Of a stretch of DNA of 57,089 nt, positions 18,848 to 26,844 are shown one piece after another. Made by a program: the position numbers and the translations under genes. The stretch is from an uncultured Lachnospiraceae bacterium. GTDB lineage: Bacteria; Bacillota; Clostridia; Lachnospirales; Lachnospiraceae. Positions within the stretch are counted from its first letter, which is position 1; every line of letters starts with the position of its first letter. The stretch lies in NCBI GenBank assembly GCA_900317825.1, contig ONIH01000007.1:1-57089 (forward strand), read 5' to 3'. Under the pieces are notes generated by a model that searched no databases, was not told the DNA's origin, and was given only the letters and a program-made list of their open reading frames with translations.

Positions 18848-19294
18848 TCATCTATTAAACTCCGTAATGTTCTTCTCATTCAGATAAAAATCATATACGT
18901 TAAAATCCACCCGCTCTTTCCAGCCTTCCCCCTGCCAGAAACTGTTTCCGACCGAGTTATCCTTAAAAGCCACGAGTGAAATTTTATTCACTTTTGCCTC
19001 GTGAAGTTTTTTCATGCACCAGACTGTCATGGACTTGCCGATTCCTTCCCGTCTTCTGTCTTCTCTGACACAGACATGGTAAAAGCAGGCACTCCGACCG
19101 TCATGTCCGCAGAGGATGCTTCCGATGATCTCTCCATCATCTTCTGCCACGACCGAAAATCCGGGATTTCTATTGAGGAAAGCCTCCACTCCTTCCCTCG
19201 AGTCATCTATGCTCCTTATCCCGAAACCGTGGATCGACATCCACAGCGCATGTACTTTATCAAAATCTTCTATGATCATTTCTCTAAGTATCAT
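18848..19294 (-). CDS. GNAT-family N-acetyltransferase, first gene of the arg operon
   Basis: A 148-residue single-domain acetyltransferase: N-terminal MILREMIIEDFDKVHALW, the acetyl-CoA loop VREDRRREGIGKSMTVW (R/Q-x-x-G-x-G/A pattern) and the C-terminal NKISLVAFKDNSVGNSFWQG with the GWKER strand. I chose the ATG at 19294, preceded by GAGG at five bases, over an upstream in-frame codon. Its promoter is overlapped by an ArgR-like box and argJ follows 81 bases later, so it may be a short N-acetylglutamate synthase, but single-domain GNATs have many substrates. Confidence 0.75.
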   Translation of the reverse strand: MILREMIIEDFDKVHALWMSIHGFGIRSIDDSREGVEAFLNRNPGFSVVAEDDGEIIGSILCGHDGRSACFYHVCVREDRRREGIGKSMTVWCMKKLHEAKVNKISLVAFKDNSVGNSFWQGEGWKERVDFNVYDFYLNEKNITEFNR

Positions 19295-19353
19295 ATAAGC
19301 CTCACTTATATATAATAGCACAACCGTCTTTAAATGTGGCTACTTTTCGCATG

Positions 19354-19367
19354 TGCATAATAATACA
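19354..19367. promoter_or_regulatory. ARG box 1 (ArgR operator)
   Basis: TGCATAATAATACA matches the ArgR/AhrC half-operator consensus TGNATWWWWATNCA at every position. On the minus strand it covers the -10 hexamer of the GNAT-argJBD promoter, which is a repressing geometry. Confidence 0.75.
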
Positions 19368-19388
19368 ACAGTACAGATGAAAATTCAA
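19360..19388 (-). promoter_or_regulatory. Promoter of GNAT-argJ-argB-argD
   Basis: On the minus strand TTGAAT (19388-19383) and TATTAT (19365-19360) are separated by 17 bases. The -10 lies inside ARG box 1. Confidence 0.7.
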
Positions 19389-19428
19389 GGCATATTTTGT
19401 TTATTTATGCATTTTATTTTGATAAATT

Positions 19429-19442
19429 TGTATAAATTTACA
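19429..19442. promoter_or_regulatory. ARG box 2 (ArgR operator)
   Basis: TGTATAAATTTACA matches the ARG-box consensus at all but one position and ends just before the -35 of argG. The centre-to-centre distance to ARG box 1 is 75 bases, about seven helical turns, so a bridged ArgR hexamer is possible. Confidence 0.65.
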
Positions 19443-19443
19443 C

Positions 19444-19472
19444 TTGAAGTCTGTCGTGTCATAGTGTAATAT
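19444..19472 (+). promoter_or_regulatory. Promoter of argG
   Basis: TTGAAG (19444-19449), 17 bases, TAATAT (19467-19472). The ribosome site AAGAAAGGA lies just before the argG ATG. Confidence 0.7.
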
Positions 19473-19508
19473 AATGTCGTTGGTAATTTTTTCAAGAAAG
19501 GATACGAA

Positions 19509-20747
19509 ATGGCAAAAGATAAGGTAGTACTCGCCTATTCAGGCGGTCTTGACACCACGGCTATCATCCCATGGCTCAAGGAAAATTATGGATACGATGT
19601 GATCTGCTGCTGCGTTGACTGCGGACAGGAGGAGGAGCTCGACGGACTTGAGGAGCGTGCAAAGCTTTCAGGCGCCAGCAAGCTCTATATAGAAGACATC
19701 ACTGATGACTTCGCTGAGAACTACATCATGCCGTGTGTTATGGCTGACGCGGTTTATGAGGACAAGTATCTCTTAGGTACTTCAATGGCCCGTCCGGGCA
19801 TTGCGAAGAAACTCGTCGAGGTAGCCAGAAAAGAAAACGCCGTAGCTATCTGCCACGGTGCTACTGGTAAAGGAAACGACCAGATCAGATTCGAGCTTTC
19901 TATCAAAGCATTGGCTCCTGATATAAAGATCATCGCTCCATGGCGTGATGATAAGTGGAAGCTTAAGTCCCGTCAGGATGAGATCGACTACGCCAAGGCT
20001 CATGGCATCAATCTTCCGTTCTCTGTAGACCAGTCATACTCGAGAGACCGTAACCTCTGGCACATAAGCCACGAGGGTCTTGAACTCGAGGACCCTTCAA
20101 ATGAGCCGAACTACGATCATCTGCTCGTTCTTTCAAACACTCCTCAGAAGGCTCCGGATGAGGGCGAGTTCGTTACTATGACTTTCGAGTCAGGTGTTCC
20201 TACTTCTGTTAATGGAAAGAAAATGAAAGTCGCTGATATCATCCGTGAGCTCAACCGTCTCGGCGGAAAGCACGGAATCGGCATCATCGATATCGTAGAG
20301 AACCGTGTAGTCGGCATGAAGAGCCGTGGCGTCTATGAGACTCCGGGCGGAACTATCCTCTGCGAAGCTCACAAGCAGCTCGAGGAGCTCTGTCTCGACC
20401 GTGACACCATGGACTTCAAGAAGGATGTAGCAAACCGCATGGCTCAGCTCGTCTATGAAGGAAAGTGGTACACTCCTACTATGGACGGTCTCATCGCATT
20501 CACTAAAACTGTTCAGAAGCCTGTTACCGGAGAAGTACGTTTCCAGCTCTACAAAGGAAATATCATCAGAGCCGGCTCCACTTCACCATACTCTCTGTAT
20601 AACGAATCCCTCGCCAGCTTCACGACAGGTGACCTCTATGATCACCACGACGCACAGGGATTCATCACCCTCTTCGGCCTGCCGCTTAAGGTCAGAGCTA
20701 TGAAAATGAAGGAAGTCAAAGAGAACAAGAAGACTAATAACCAGTAA
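19509..20747 (+). CDS. argG: Argininosuccinate synthase
   Basis: Joins citrulline and aspartate with ATP to form argininosuccinate. The 412-residue protein has the N-type ATP pyrophosphatase P-loop AYSGGLDTTAIIPWL at residues 9-23, the CCVDCGQEEEL strand, the citrulline/aspartate site GATGKGNDQIRFELS and SVDQSYSRDRNLWHISHEG. Transcribed alone, divergent from the GNAT-argJBD operon, with an ARG box by its promoter. argH is not in the window. Confidence 0.98.
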   Translation: MAKDKVVLAYSGGLDTTAIIPWLKENYGYDVICCCVDCGQEEELDGLEERAKLSGASKLYIEDITDDFAENYIMPCVMADAVYEDKYLLGTSMARPGIAKKLVEVARKENAVAICHGATGKGNDQIRFELSIKALAPDIKIIAPWRDDKWKLKSRQDEIDYAKAHGINLPFSVDQSYSRDRNLWHISHEGLELEDPSNEPNYDHLLVLSNTPQKAPDEGEFVTMTFESGVPTSVNGKKMKVADIIRELNRLGGKHGIGIIDIVENRVVGMKSRGVYETPGGTILCEAHKQLEELCLDRDTMDFKKDVANRMAQLVYEGKWYTPTMDGLIAFTKTVQKPVTGEVRFQLYKGNIIRAGSTSPYSLYNESLASFTTGDLYDHHDAQGFITLFGLPLKVRAMKMKEVKENKKTNNQ

Positions 20748-20786
20748 ATAATGAGTTGAAAGTTTAAAGTTATAAGTTCTTAGTTA

Positions 20787-20817
20787 AAAGCTGTCCCTTC
20801 GGGGGCAGTTTTTATTT
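20787..20817 (+). terminator. Terminator of argG
   Basis: AAAGCTGTCCC-TTCG-GGGGCAGTTTTTATTTT: a short stem with a UUCG tetraloop followed by a T run, 40 bases past the argG stop. Confidence 0.85.
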
Positions 20818-20892
20818 TCTTATGCTGCATTTTCACGATAAACCTCTTTGCCTGCTTTTAGTGTTCCTGTAATTAGGTCCTTAGAATTCCAG

Positions 20893-22491
20893 TCAGAGTT
20901 TCTCAGCTGCCTCTATCACACATTCATGCTTCTTTGTCTTTTTGTCATAGGTGATGCCTACTAAGATTATATCTCCTGTATATTCTGCGACAGACTCGGG
21001 ATATTCTCTTTTCTTTATCTGATTCATGGCTGTCGATACATCAAGATTCCACTTGAGCTCAATGACAAGTGCCGGAACATCGCCAAGATATTCAGAAAGC
21101 GGCAGATAGACAATATCTGCAAATCCTTTCCCTGCCGGCATTTCCCGGAACGGCTTGAAATAATACTTTAGTGTAGACAGATAAGCGACACTTATCGTAG
21201 CAGCAAGTGAGTTCTCATTGTTGTACCATATAGCGGAAGCAAATCTGTCATGGATCCTTTCAATCTCAGAAGCGACTTTGTCACTGTCTCCCTCTATCGT
21301 AGCTTCAAAAAGCTCATCCGATTCATTTATAAAAGAATCAAATTCATTCCATCCGCTTCTCTTAAGTTCTGCGCCCAATAGCTGTCTTATCTCTTCATTC
21401 GGGATAAATGCTTCACCCTTTCTGACATCATAGGCCAGGTATCCCAGATGTATCATATAGGTAAACACGTCGTCCTTGCTCTTGAAGGCGCCAATATCGG
21501 TATAGTTTTCAAATGTAGACGTGTCCACCTTAACCCGCGTCCCAGCTATCATATCTATCAGGTCATCCCTCATTCCTTCGAAATTCAGGCTGATGTACTT
21601 CTTTACAGATGAAAAACTTGATGTATTTATCCAGCTGTCATTATTAGGCCCGTAATGTACTGAATCCGCCACAGCCATTGGGTTATACACCTGATAATCA
21701 CCCAGCAGATATCCGTCATACCAGCGCTTTATCGAGTCATAATCAGCGCCATATTTATCACATAAAGCTTTTACCTCATCGTCCGTAAATCCTATATAAG
21801 GTGCATATGCTCTTGGTGATATCATGGTAAACTGCCTGAAATTGTTCATTGCCGACTGGGTCCTCTGTCTCTTGATCGGAAGTATACCTGTGATATATGC
21901 CAGAGCGATGTATTCCATAGGTTCTGTACCCTTGAACATTCCACGGAGAAAATCTATATACCTGTCAGCAAGTCCGGGTTCAGACGAATCATCTCTTATC
22001 GGCCTGTCCCATTCATCTATAATCACTACAAAGCGCTTACCCAACTGATTGTTTACTCTGGCCATAGCTGCATATATCGACTTTTCATCCGCGAGATTCA
22101 CATCAGTATATTCCAGTCGCATTTCTCCCAAAACGCTTTTATTGATAAAATCCAGCAGATCTATGCCGTATGATACTGCCGCTGACCTACACCACTGCAC
22201 ATCAAAACGGATCACATCAAATTTATTCAGATATTTTTCAAAGTCAGGATCCCGGCTTATCTCGAATCCCTCAAAAAGTCCTCTTGAGTCACATCCTCTG
22301 CTATAATAAGCGGTAAGCATATCTGCCGTATATGACTTTCCGAAACGTCTCGGTCGGCTGTTGCAGACAAACTCGTCTGATGTATTCACGACACTGTTTG
22401 TAAGCTTTATAAGACCGGTCTTGTCTACATAGATCTTTGACCGTATCTCTTTTTCAAAAATATCATTTCCAGGATTTACAAACTGTCCCAT
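20893..22491 (-). CDS. AAA-ATPase-like protein with PD-(D/E)XK nuclease-like C-terminus
   Basis: A 532-residue protein of the AAA-ATPase-like / DUF1703-type family common in gut Clostridia and Bacteroidetes. The N-terminal DIFEKEIRSKIYVDKTGLI and SRPRRFGKSYTADML (P-loop, residues ~45-59) and Walker B FVVIIDEWDRPI are present. The C-terminal ~100 residues contain FADIVYLPLSEY and ALVIELKWN, the D-(E)xK core of the PD-(D/E)XK fold. The cellular role of the family is not known; copies are frequently multi-locus and variable between strains. Good GGAGG ribosome site; it stands alone with terminator-like spacing on both sides. Confidence 0.88.
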   Translation of the reverse strand: MGQFVNPGNDIFEKEIRSKIYVDKTGLIKLTNSVVNTSDEFVCNSRPRRFGKSYTADMLTAYYSRGCDSRGLFEGFEISRDPDFEKYLNKFDVIRFDVQWCRSAAVSYGIDLLDFINKSVLGEMRLEYTDVNLADEKSIYAAMARVNNQLGKRFVVIIDEWDRPIRDDSSEPGLADRYIDFLRGMFKGTEPMEYIALAYITGILPIKRQRTQSAMNNFRQFTMISPRAYAPYIGFTDDEVKALCDKYGADYDSIKRWYDGYLLGDYQVYNPMAVADSVHYGPNNDSWINTSSFSSVKKYISLNFEGMRDDLIDMIAGTRVKVDTSTFENYTDIGAFKSKDDVFTYMIHLGYLAYDVRKGEAFIPNEEIRQLLGAELKRSGWNEFDSFINESDELFEATIEGDSDKVASEIERIHDRFASAIWYNNENSLAATISVAYLSTLKYYFKPFREMPAGKGFADIVYLPLSEYLGDVPALVIELKWNLDVSTAMNQIKKREYPESVAEYTGDIILVGITYDKKTKKHECVIEAAEKL

Positions 22492-22694
22492 GATATAACC
22501 TCCGTAAAATTAATGTCGATACATACTGCGTCTGTTGCTCTATATCAACTTACTAATACGAATTTTATCATATCACGCACATAGATACAAAAAGATTTTC
22601 ATTTCAGACCTCAGATTTCCCCACAAAAAGTATCCTGAAGTATCAATTTAATAGACTCTATTGAGTATAATGTAACCTTGTATAGATATAACTA
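22492..22694. other. AT-rich spacer, no recognised feature
   Basis: 203 bases between the ATPase-like gene and the acyltransferase-associated SGNH gene. Apart from the ribosome site of the ATPase-like gene I see no gene, hairpin terminator or repeat. Base composition shifts here toward the AT-rich pair on its right. Confidence 0.5.
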
Positions 22695-24191
22695 TTATCT
22701 TGTTACCTGAGGATTTCTAAGATCATCTCCGGAAAAATTCACAGAATCTACTACCTTCATTAATTTATCATCATAAATGACAATGTTGATTCCAGTATTA
22801 CCCTTCTCACAATTCCCACCATCAATAGTTATTGTTCCGTTTATATCATCAATACTAAACCTTGATTTATTATTTCTGAACCTTCCTTCATTCAGGTTTA
22901 ATTGTACTGCATTTTCATCCTGTGCTGCTTCGTCACTTATGGATGAATCCTTAAGTACACTTTCTCTATCCTTTGCAAAAGCAAGATGCGATACCCCAGA
23001 ATTATTCACGCTATTAAATCCAAGATTCGTAAAGCTGGACTTGATATCATCAAGAGTATCCGTACTTATTCCATTAATAGTTATAAAAATACTATAGTTA
23101 CTGTCATTGGCTTGCCGTAAATATTCTACTGGTTTCTCAATCTGAGTCAAATCGCATTCCTTCTTAACCAGCTCGTAAAATGCCTTTGCACTCTCGTACT
23201 GACCATCCTTATGTGCCGAGAGAGAATATTCATCCTGTAGAATTTTTCCAAGATACTTAGTTACTTTAATGGCACCCCAAATGTTGGAATGGTACTGAAT
23301 ATTTTCTTTAGGCAGTTTTGCTCCAATAGCTTTGTAAACATCAGACCTACACATATTAATGTATTTAGCACCATTACTCTTTGCAAAGTTTGTAATCCAG
23401 TTATTAATTCCGTCATTCATACTCTCATTTGCTATCGTACATATAACCAGCTTAATTCCATGAGAATTACATAAGTCAGCAATCTTCTGCATATATTCGG
23501 TTTCTACATCAGTAAATTCAGCCATCGTTTCTGAATCAGATGGTTTAAATGGTTGATAGTTTGCATCTCCATAAGCTGTATTTATCCCATATCCCATTAG
23601 TGGTCCATTGGTATATTCACTACGATTCCAGTCTGTCTCTCCCAATGATTCCCATCTATCGTGAAATCTAAAATTGGTCAGGATATAGCTTAGTTGCGTC
23701 TGACTCTCATCCAGGTTGCACAAATCTTTCACAGCATCCATTTTAACTGGTGAAAGTCTCATAGGATCGAGACATTTTCTCGTTAAACCCTCAGTCGTAT
23801 TAATTGGATTTTCCGGATGCATATTGTTCAGAAAAAGACTATCTATAACCACAACCTTGGGCTTTTGAAATCTGAGAGCTTCCTTAAGCCAGTAATAGCT
23901 AAGAAAAACACTTTGCTGCTCACTTCCAAGATTAAAGCTAGTTATACCATAGTCATTATATAATTCCTGAGGAAGGAAAGTATTCACAGCCACACTTGCG
24001 CCAAAAAACAGAACATCTATACTGTTTTCCTTCATTTTATAAAACTGTTCATACGATGAAGTTGTTGGCCATGTAGAGTTAGCATATGTGTATTTCGGTT
24101 CCAGAACCTCATTATATCTAAACAGTATTCCAAGTGTAAGTACAGAAAAAATCACCCAGGCCAAAGCTCTTTTAAAATATGTATGTTTCAT
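22695..24191 (-). CDS. Membrane-anchored SGNH/AlgJ-like protein paired with an MBOAT acyltransferase
   Basis: The 498-residue protein has one N-terminal membrane helix (residues ~10-25) and an extracytoplasmic SGNH-like domain: the nucleophile-type block IDVLFFGASVAVNTFLP (~58-74), FNLGSEQQSVFLSYYWL and VVVIDSLFLNN, and a distal block QYHSNIWGAIKVTKYLGKIL. Such proteins receive an acyl group from a partner MBOAT and transfer it to a surface polymer (AlgX/AlgJ, PatB, DltD-like; family knowledge). The usual Asp of DxxH before the distal His is not evident. Its ATG overlaps the MBOAT stop by one base (TAATG). AT-rich codons unlike its neighbours. Confidence 0.82.
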   Translation of the reverse strand: MKHTYFKRALAWVIFSVLTLGILFRYNEVLEPKYTYANSTWPTTSSYEQFYKMKENSIDVLFFGASVAVNTFLPQELYNDYGITSFNLGSEQQSVFLSYYWLKEALRFQKPKVVVIDSLFLNNMHPENPINTTEGLTRKCLDPMRLSPVKMDAVKDLCNLDESQTQLSYILTNFRFHDRWESLGETDWNRSEYTNGPLMGYGINTAYGDANYQPFKPSDSETMAEFTDVETEYMQKIADLCNSHGIKLVICTIANESMNDGINNWITNFAKSNGAKYINMCRSDVYKAIGAKLPKENIQYHSNIWGAIKVTKYLGKILQDEYSLSAHKDGQYESAKAFYELVKKECDLTQIEKPVEYLRQANDSNYSIFITINGISTDTLDDIKSSFTNLGFNSVNNSGVSHLAFAKDRESVLKDSSISDEAAQDENAVQLNLNEGRFRNNKSRFSIDDINGTITIDGGNCEKGNTGINIVIYDDKLMKVVDSVNFSGDDLRNPQVTR

Positions 24192-25657
24192 TAGAAGCCT
24201 CCATATATAAAGTCTTTTGCATCAAATCCAAAACCATAAGTACCAAATGTCCAAATACATATTATGACCACAAAGTAAAAAATAAACTTCACTACAACAT
24301 TTAAAGAACTGACCTTCTCACCAATATCTGTTCCCTTTTCTTGTAAAGCCCCTGCTATTATAAGAACAAGAATCGATAGATTCAGAATTGCAAAATTATT
24401 ACGATCAAGTCCCAGATTGTATACACCTCCATTAAATAGCTCCCATATATTAAAGTGAAACAGGGATAATACAACAGAAATTCCTGTCCTCATACTTGGA
24501 GCCCTAAAAATAATCCACGCTATCATTACAAAAAAGAAGGTGAGAACACATCGTACAATTCTTTCAATCAGGTCCGGTAAGTTGAGAAATTTATAAACTG
24601 CTTCTGTGAACTTTTTATTGATAGAGCCAGCTATCTGATAAATGGCATGAAGAATACCCCAAAATAGGAATTTAAATCCATTACCATGCCATAAGCCGCT
24701 CACAACAAATGTAATTAAGAGGTTTATATATTTTCTGAGCTTGCCTTTGCGATTTCCTCCAAGCGAAATGTATACATAATCTCTTAGCCAGAAACTCAGC
24801 GATTCATGCCATCTCCTCCAGAATTCTTGAACCGACTGAGAAAAATATGGACGTGAAAAGTTATCGACGAGAGTAATATCAAACAGGCGAGCTACGCCCT
24901 GTGAAATAACTACACATGACTGAAAATCTGTATAAAGCTGTATACTATAAAGAATTCCTGCAACCCAGGAATATATACCATTATAAGAAGAATAATGGGT
25001 AAAAAAATTATCAACATATATTCCGGCTTTATCTGCAATCATCAGCTTTAAGAAAAAGCCCCATAAAATCAGTTGAAATCCTCTGACAAAATTATCATAT
25101 TTCAGTTTGCCCCCCCCGAACAGTTGTTTTGAGAGCTGATCATATCTAGGTATTGGTCCCTGAACAATCTGTGGGAAGAATGAAATAAACAAGGCGTACT
25201 TAAAAAAGCCCTTCTCTGCTTTAATATTCCCTCTATATATATCCACAAGATAAGCTATAATTTGAAGCGAATAAAAGGAAAGTCCTAGTGGTATTATAAG
25301 AGAGAATGCCTGCCGATGCAAAATTGCCCCAAACACAAAAGTATTAGCCTTTGTAATAAATAGTGGGAATGCAGAAGCAATGATCCCAATCCACAAGAGC
25401 ACTATAGATGACTTCCTCTGCTTTTCGTTCTTTCTTCTCGGCTTATGTATCGATCTATATATAGCGATGCCAAATGTGTAACTTATTATAATGGATGAGG
25501 CAAAAATGCAGATTGTTCTCCAATCCTGAACAGCCTTGTAGTAAAAATATGCACTAGCTGCTAACAGCACGATCCATCTGTGCTTTGATGGAACGATGTA
25601 ATACACTATTACTGCAATAGCAACCATTATAAAGAATTCAAATGAAAGGTACGTCAT
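24191..25657 (-). CDS. MBOAT family membrane-bound O-acyltransferase
   Basis: A 488-residue polytopic protein of the AlgI/DltB type, predicted to move acyl (often acetyl) groups across the membrane for O-acylation of an exported polymer. The MBOAT core is visible as FFPQIVQGPIPRYDQL, FWRRWHESLSFWLRDYVYISLGG and VVSGLWHGNGFKFLFWGILH, the last with the catalytic-type His. GAGGAGG precedes the ATG. The gene forms a two-gene unit with the SGNH partner and is richer in A+T than the flanking met and arg genes. A run of eight G bases in the coding strand encodes Gly-Gly near residue 181. Confidence 0.93.
   Translation of the reverse strand: MTYLSFEFFIMVAIAVIVYYIVPSKHRWIVLLAASAYFYYKAVQDWRTICIFASSIIISYTFGIAIYRSIHKPRRKNEKQRKSSIVLLWIGIIASAFPLFITKANTFVFGAILHRQAFSLIIPLGLSFYSLQIIAYLVDIYRGNIKAEKGFFKYALFISFFPQIVQGPIPRYDQLSKQLFGGGKLKYDNFVRGFQLILWGFFLKLMIADKAGIYVDNFFTHYSSYNGIYSWVAGILYSIQLYTDFQSCVVISQGVARLFDITLVDNFSRPYFSQSVQEFWRRWHESLSFWLRDYVYISLGGNRKGKLRKYINLLITFVVSGLWHGNGFKFLFWGILHAIYQIAGSINKKFTEAVYKFLNLPDLIERIVRCVLTFFFVMIAWIIFRAPSMRTGISVVLSLFHFNIWELFNGGVYNLGLDRNNFAILNLSILVLIIAGALQEKGTDIGEKVSSLNVVVKFIFYFVVIICIWTFGTYGFGFDAKDFIYGGF
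25110..25117 (-). repeat. Eight-base G homopolymer inside the MBOAT gene
   Basis: Eight C on the plus strand, eight G on the coding strand, in the codons for Phe-Gly-Gly-Gly-Lys. It stands out in an AT-rich gene; tracts of this length can slip in replication. A one-base change would truncate the acyltransferase. Confidence 0.8.
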
Positions 25658-25789
25658 CGAATCTTTCCTCCTCGCAATAAAACATAAAGATTATAACAGA
25701 GAATAATATTATTGCAACTCTCGATGGTAAATTTTTTCATTATTCTTCATTGTTATTATCCGCTTTGCGTAACGGTAAGAATGAAATGC

Positions 25790-25814
25790 AAAAAACCACC
25801 CCGAAGGGCGGTCG
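25790..25814 (-). terminator. Terminator of metA
   Basis: On the minus strand GACCGCCC-TTCG-GGGTGGT is followed by TTTTTT, a compact intrinsic terminator about ten bases past the metA stop. Confidence 0.9.
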
Positions 25815-25824
25815 TAATATAAGT

Positions 25825-26754
25825 TCAGATCAGTTCCTTCTTGATCCGGTTCATTTCATACGGAGTGTTCTGGTAGACGTAATAATTGAGCCAGTTTGTA
25901 TAAAGGGTGTTTGCATGGCCTCTCCACTGCAGGAGCGGCTTTTTATTTATGTCGTTGTTCGGATAATAGTTGACAGGCATATCGATCTTTATGCCCTTCG
26001 CGAGGTCACGCTTGTATTCCTTATCGAGAGTCATGCGGTCGTACTCCGGGTGTCCCATACAGTAGATCTCACTGCCGTCTTTTGTCATACAGAGAAAAAT
26101 GCCTGCTTCCACTGACTCAGCCAGAATAATGAACTTATCGCATTTGCGCACGGCCTCGTCATCCACCTCGGTATTTCTCGAATGTGGCGCCCAGAAGATA
26201 TCGTCAAAGCCACGGACAAGCGGCACTTTTCTATGAGAAACAGTATGCGGATAGACACCGAACAGCTTCTTCGGCAGAGTGATCTTCGGCACACCATAGT
26301 AGTAATACATAGCAGCCTGAGCACCCCAGCACAGAAACATCGTGCTCGTCACATTCTTCTTGGCCCAGTCGAGGATTTTCGTAAACTCATCCCAGTAGTC
26401 CACCTCTTCAAATGGAAGAAGCTCCACCGGCGCACCGGTCACTATAAGGCCGTCGAGCTGGCGGTCCTTTATGTCATCATAGGTCTCGTAAAATTTGTTC
26501 AGATGGCTCTTCGAAGTGTGAGTTGCCATATGCGACTTCGTGCAGAGGAAGGTCACATCTATCTGAAGCGGAGTATTTGAAAGTGAACGGAGCAGAGCAA
26601 GCTCAGTATCCTCCTTAAGCGGCATCAGATTCAGGATTCCTATCTCGATAGGCCTTATATCCTGGTGCATGGCACGATTCTCATCCATCAGGAATATATT
26701 TTCTTTCTCAAGTATCTCGTTTACCGGCATATCCGCCTGAGTTCTGATCGGCAT
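25825..26754 (-). CDS. metA: Homoserine O-acetyltransferase (MetA family)
   Basis: Activates homoserine for methionine synthesis. The 309-residue MetA-type (class I amidotransferase fold) enzyme has catalytic Cys142 in FLCWGAQAA and the His235/Glu237 pair in CMGHPEYDR. Residue 111 is Glu (GAPVELLPF); published work on Bacillus cereus MetA showed that Glu111 gives acetyl-CoA and Gly111 succinyl-CoA specificity, so this enzyme is inferred to be an acetyltransferase despite the common name homoserine O-succinyltransferase. AAGGAAGAG ribosome site. No SAM riboswitch or T-box is visible in the 90 bases between it and ligA. Confidence 0.95.
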   Translation of the reverse strand: MPIRTQADMPVNEILEKENIFLMDENRAMHQDIRPIEIGILNLMPLKEDTELALLRSLSNTPLQIDVTFLCTKSHMATHTSKSHLNKFYETYDDIKDRQLDGLIVTGAPVELLPFEEVDYWDEFTKILDWAKKNVTSTMFLCWGAQAAMYYYYGVPKITLPKKLFGVYPHTVSHRKVPLVRGFDDIFWAPHSRNTEVDDEAVRKCDKFIILAESVEAGIFLCMTKDGSEIYCMGHPEYDRMTLDKEYKRDLAKGIKIDMPVNYYPNNDINKKPLLQWRGHANTLYTNWLNYYVYQNTPYEMNRIKKELI

Positions 26755-26777
26755 AAAAATCTCTTCCTTCCTAAAAT

Positions 26778-26796
26778 ACCCCTTACCCCCTATATC
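26778..26796 (-). repeat. G-run repeat upstream of metA
   Basis: On the minus strand GATATAGGGGGTAAGGGGT, a shorter relative of the G-run tract found before argJ (both start GATATAGGGG). It lies about 25 bases before the metA ATG in the space after ligA. Confidence 0.45.
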
Positions 26797-26844
26797 TTCA
26801 CACTACGGCTGTTTTTTTTCAATATTCAAAAACTTAAATCTGTT

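Noticed and set aside
20893-25657. Prophage or integrative element
   Set aside because: No integrase, structural phage genes, tRNA-anchored repeats or transposase; only two AT-rich genes and an ATPase-like gene.
26755-26844. SAM riboswitch or T-box upstream of metA
   Set aside because: Only 90 bases separate metA from ligA, with G-runs but none of the S-box helices or the T-box motif; the region before the metF-metH run (56273-56406) also lacks them.
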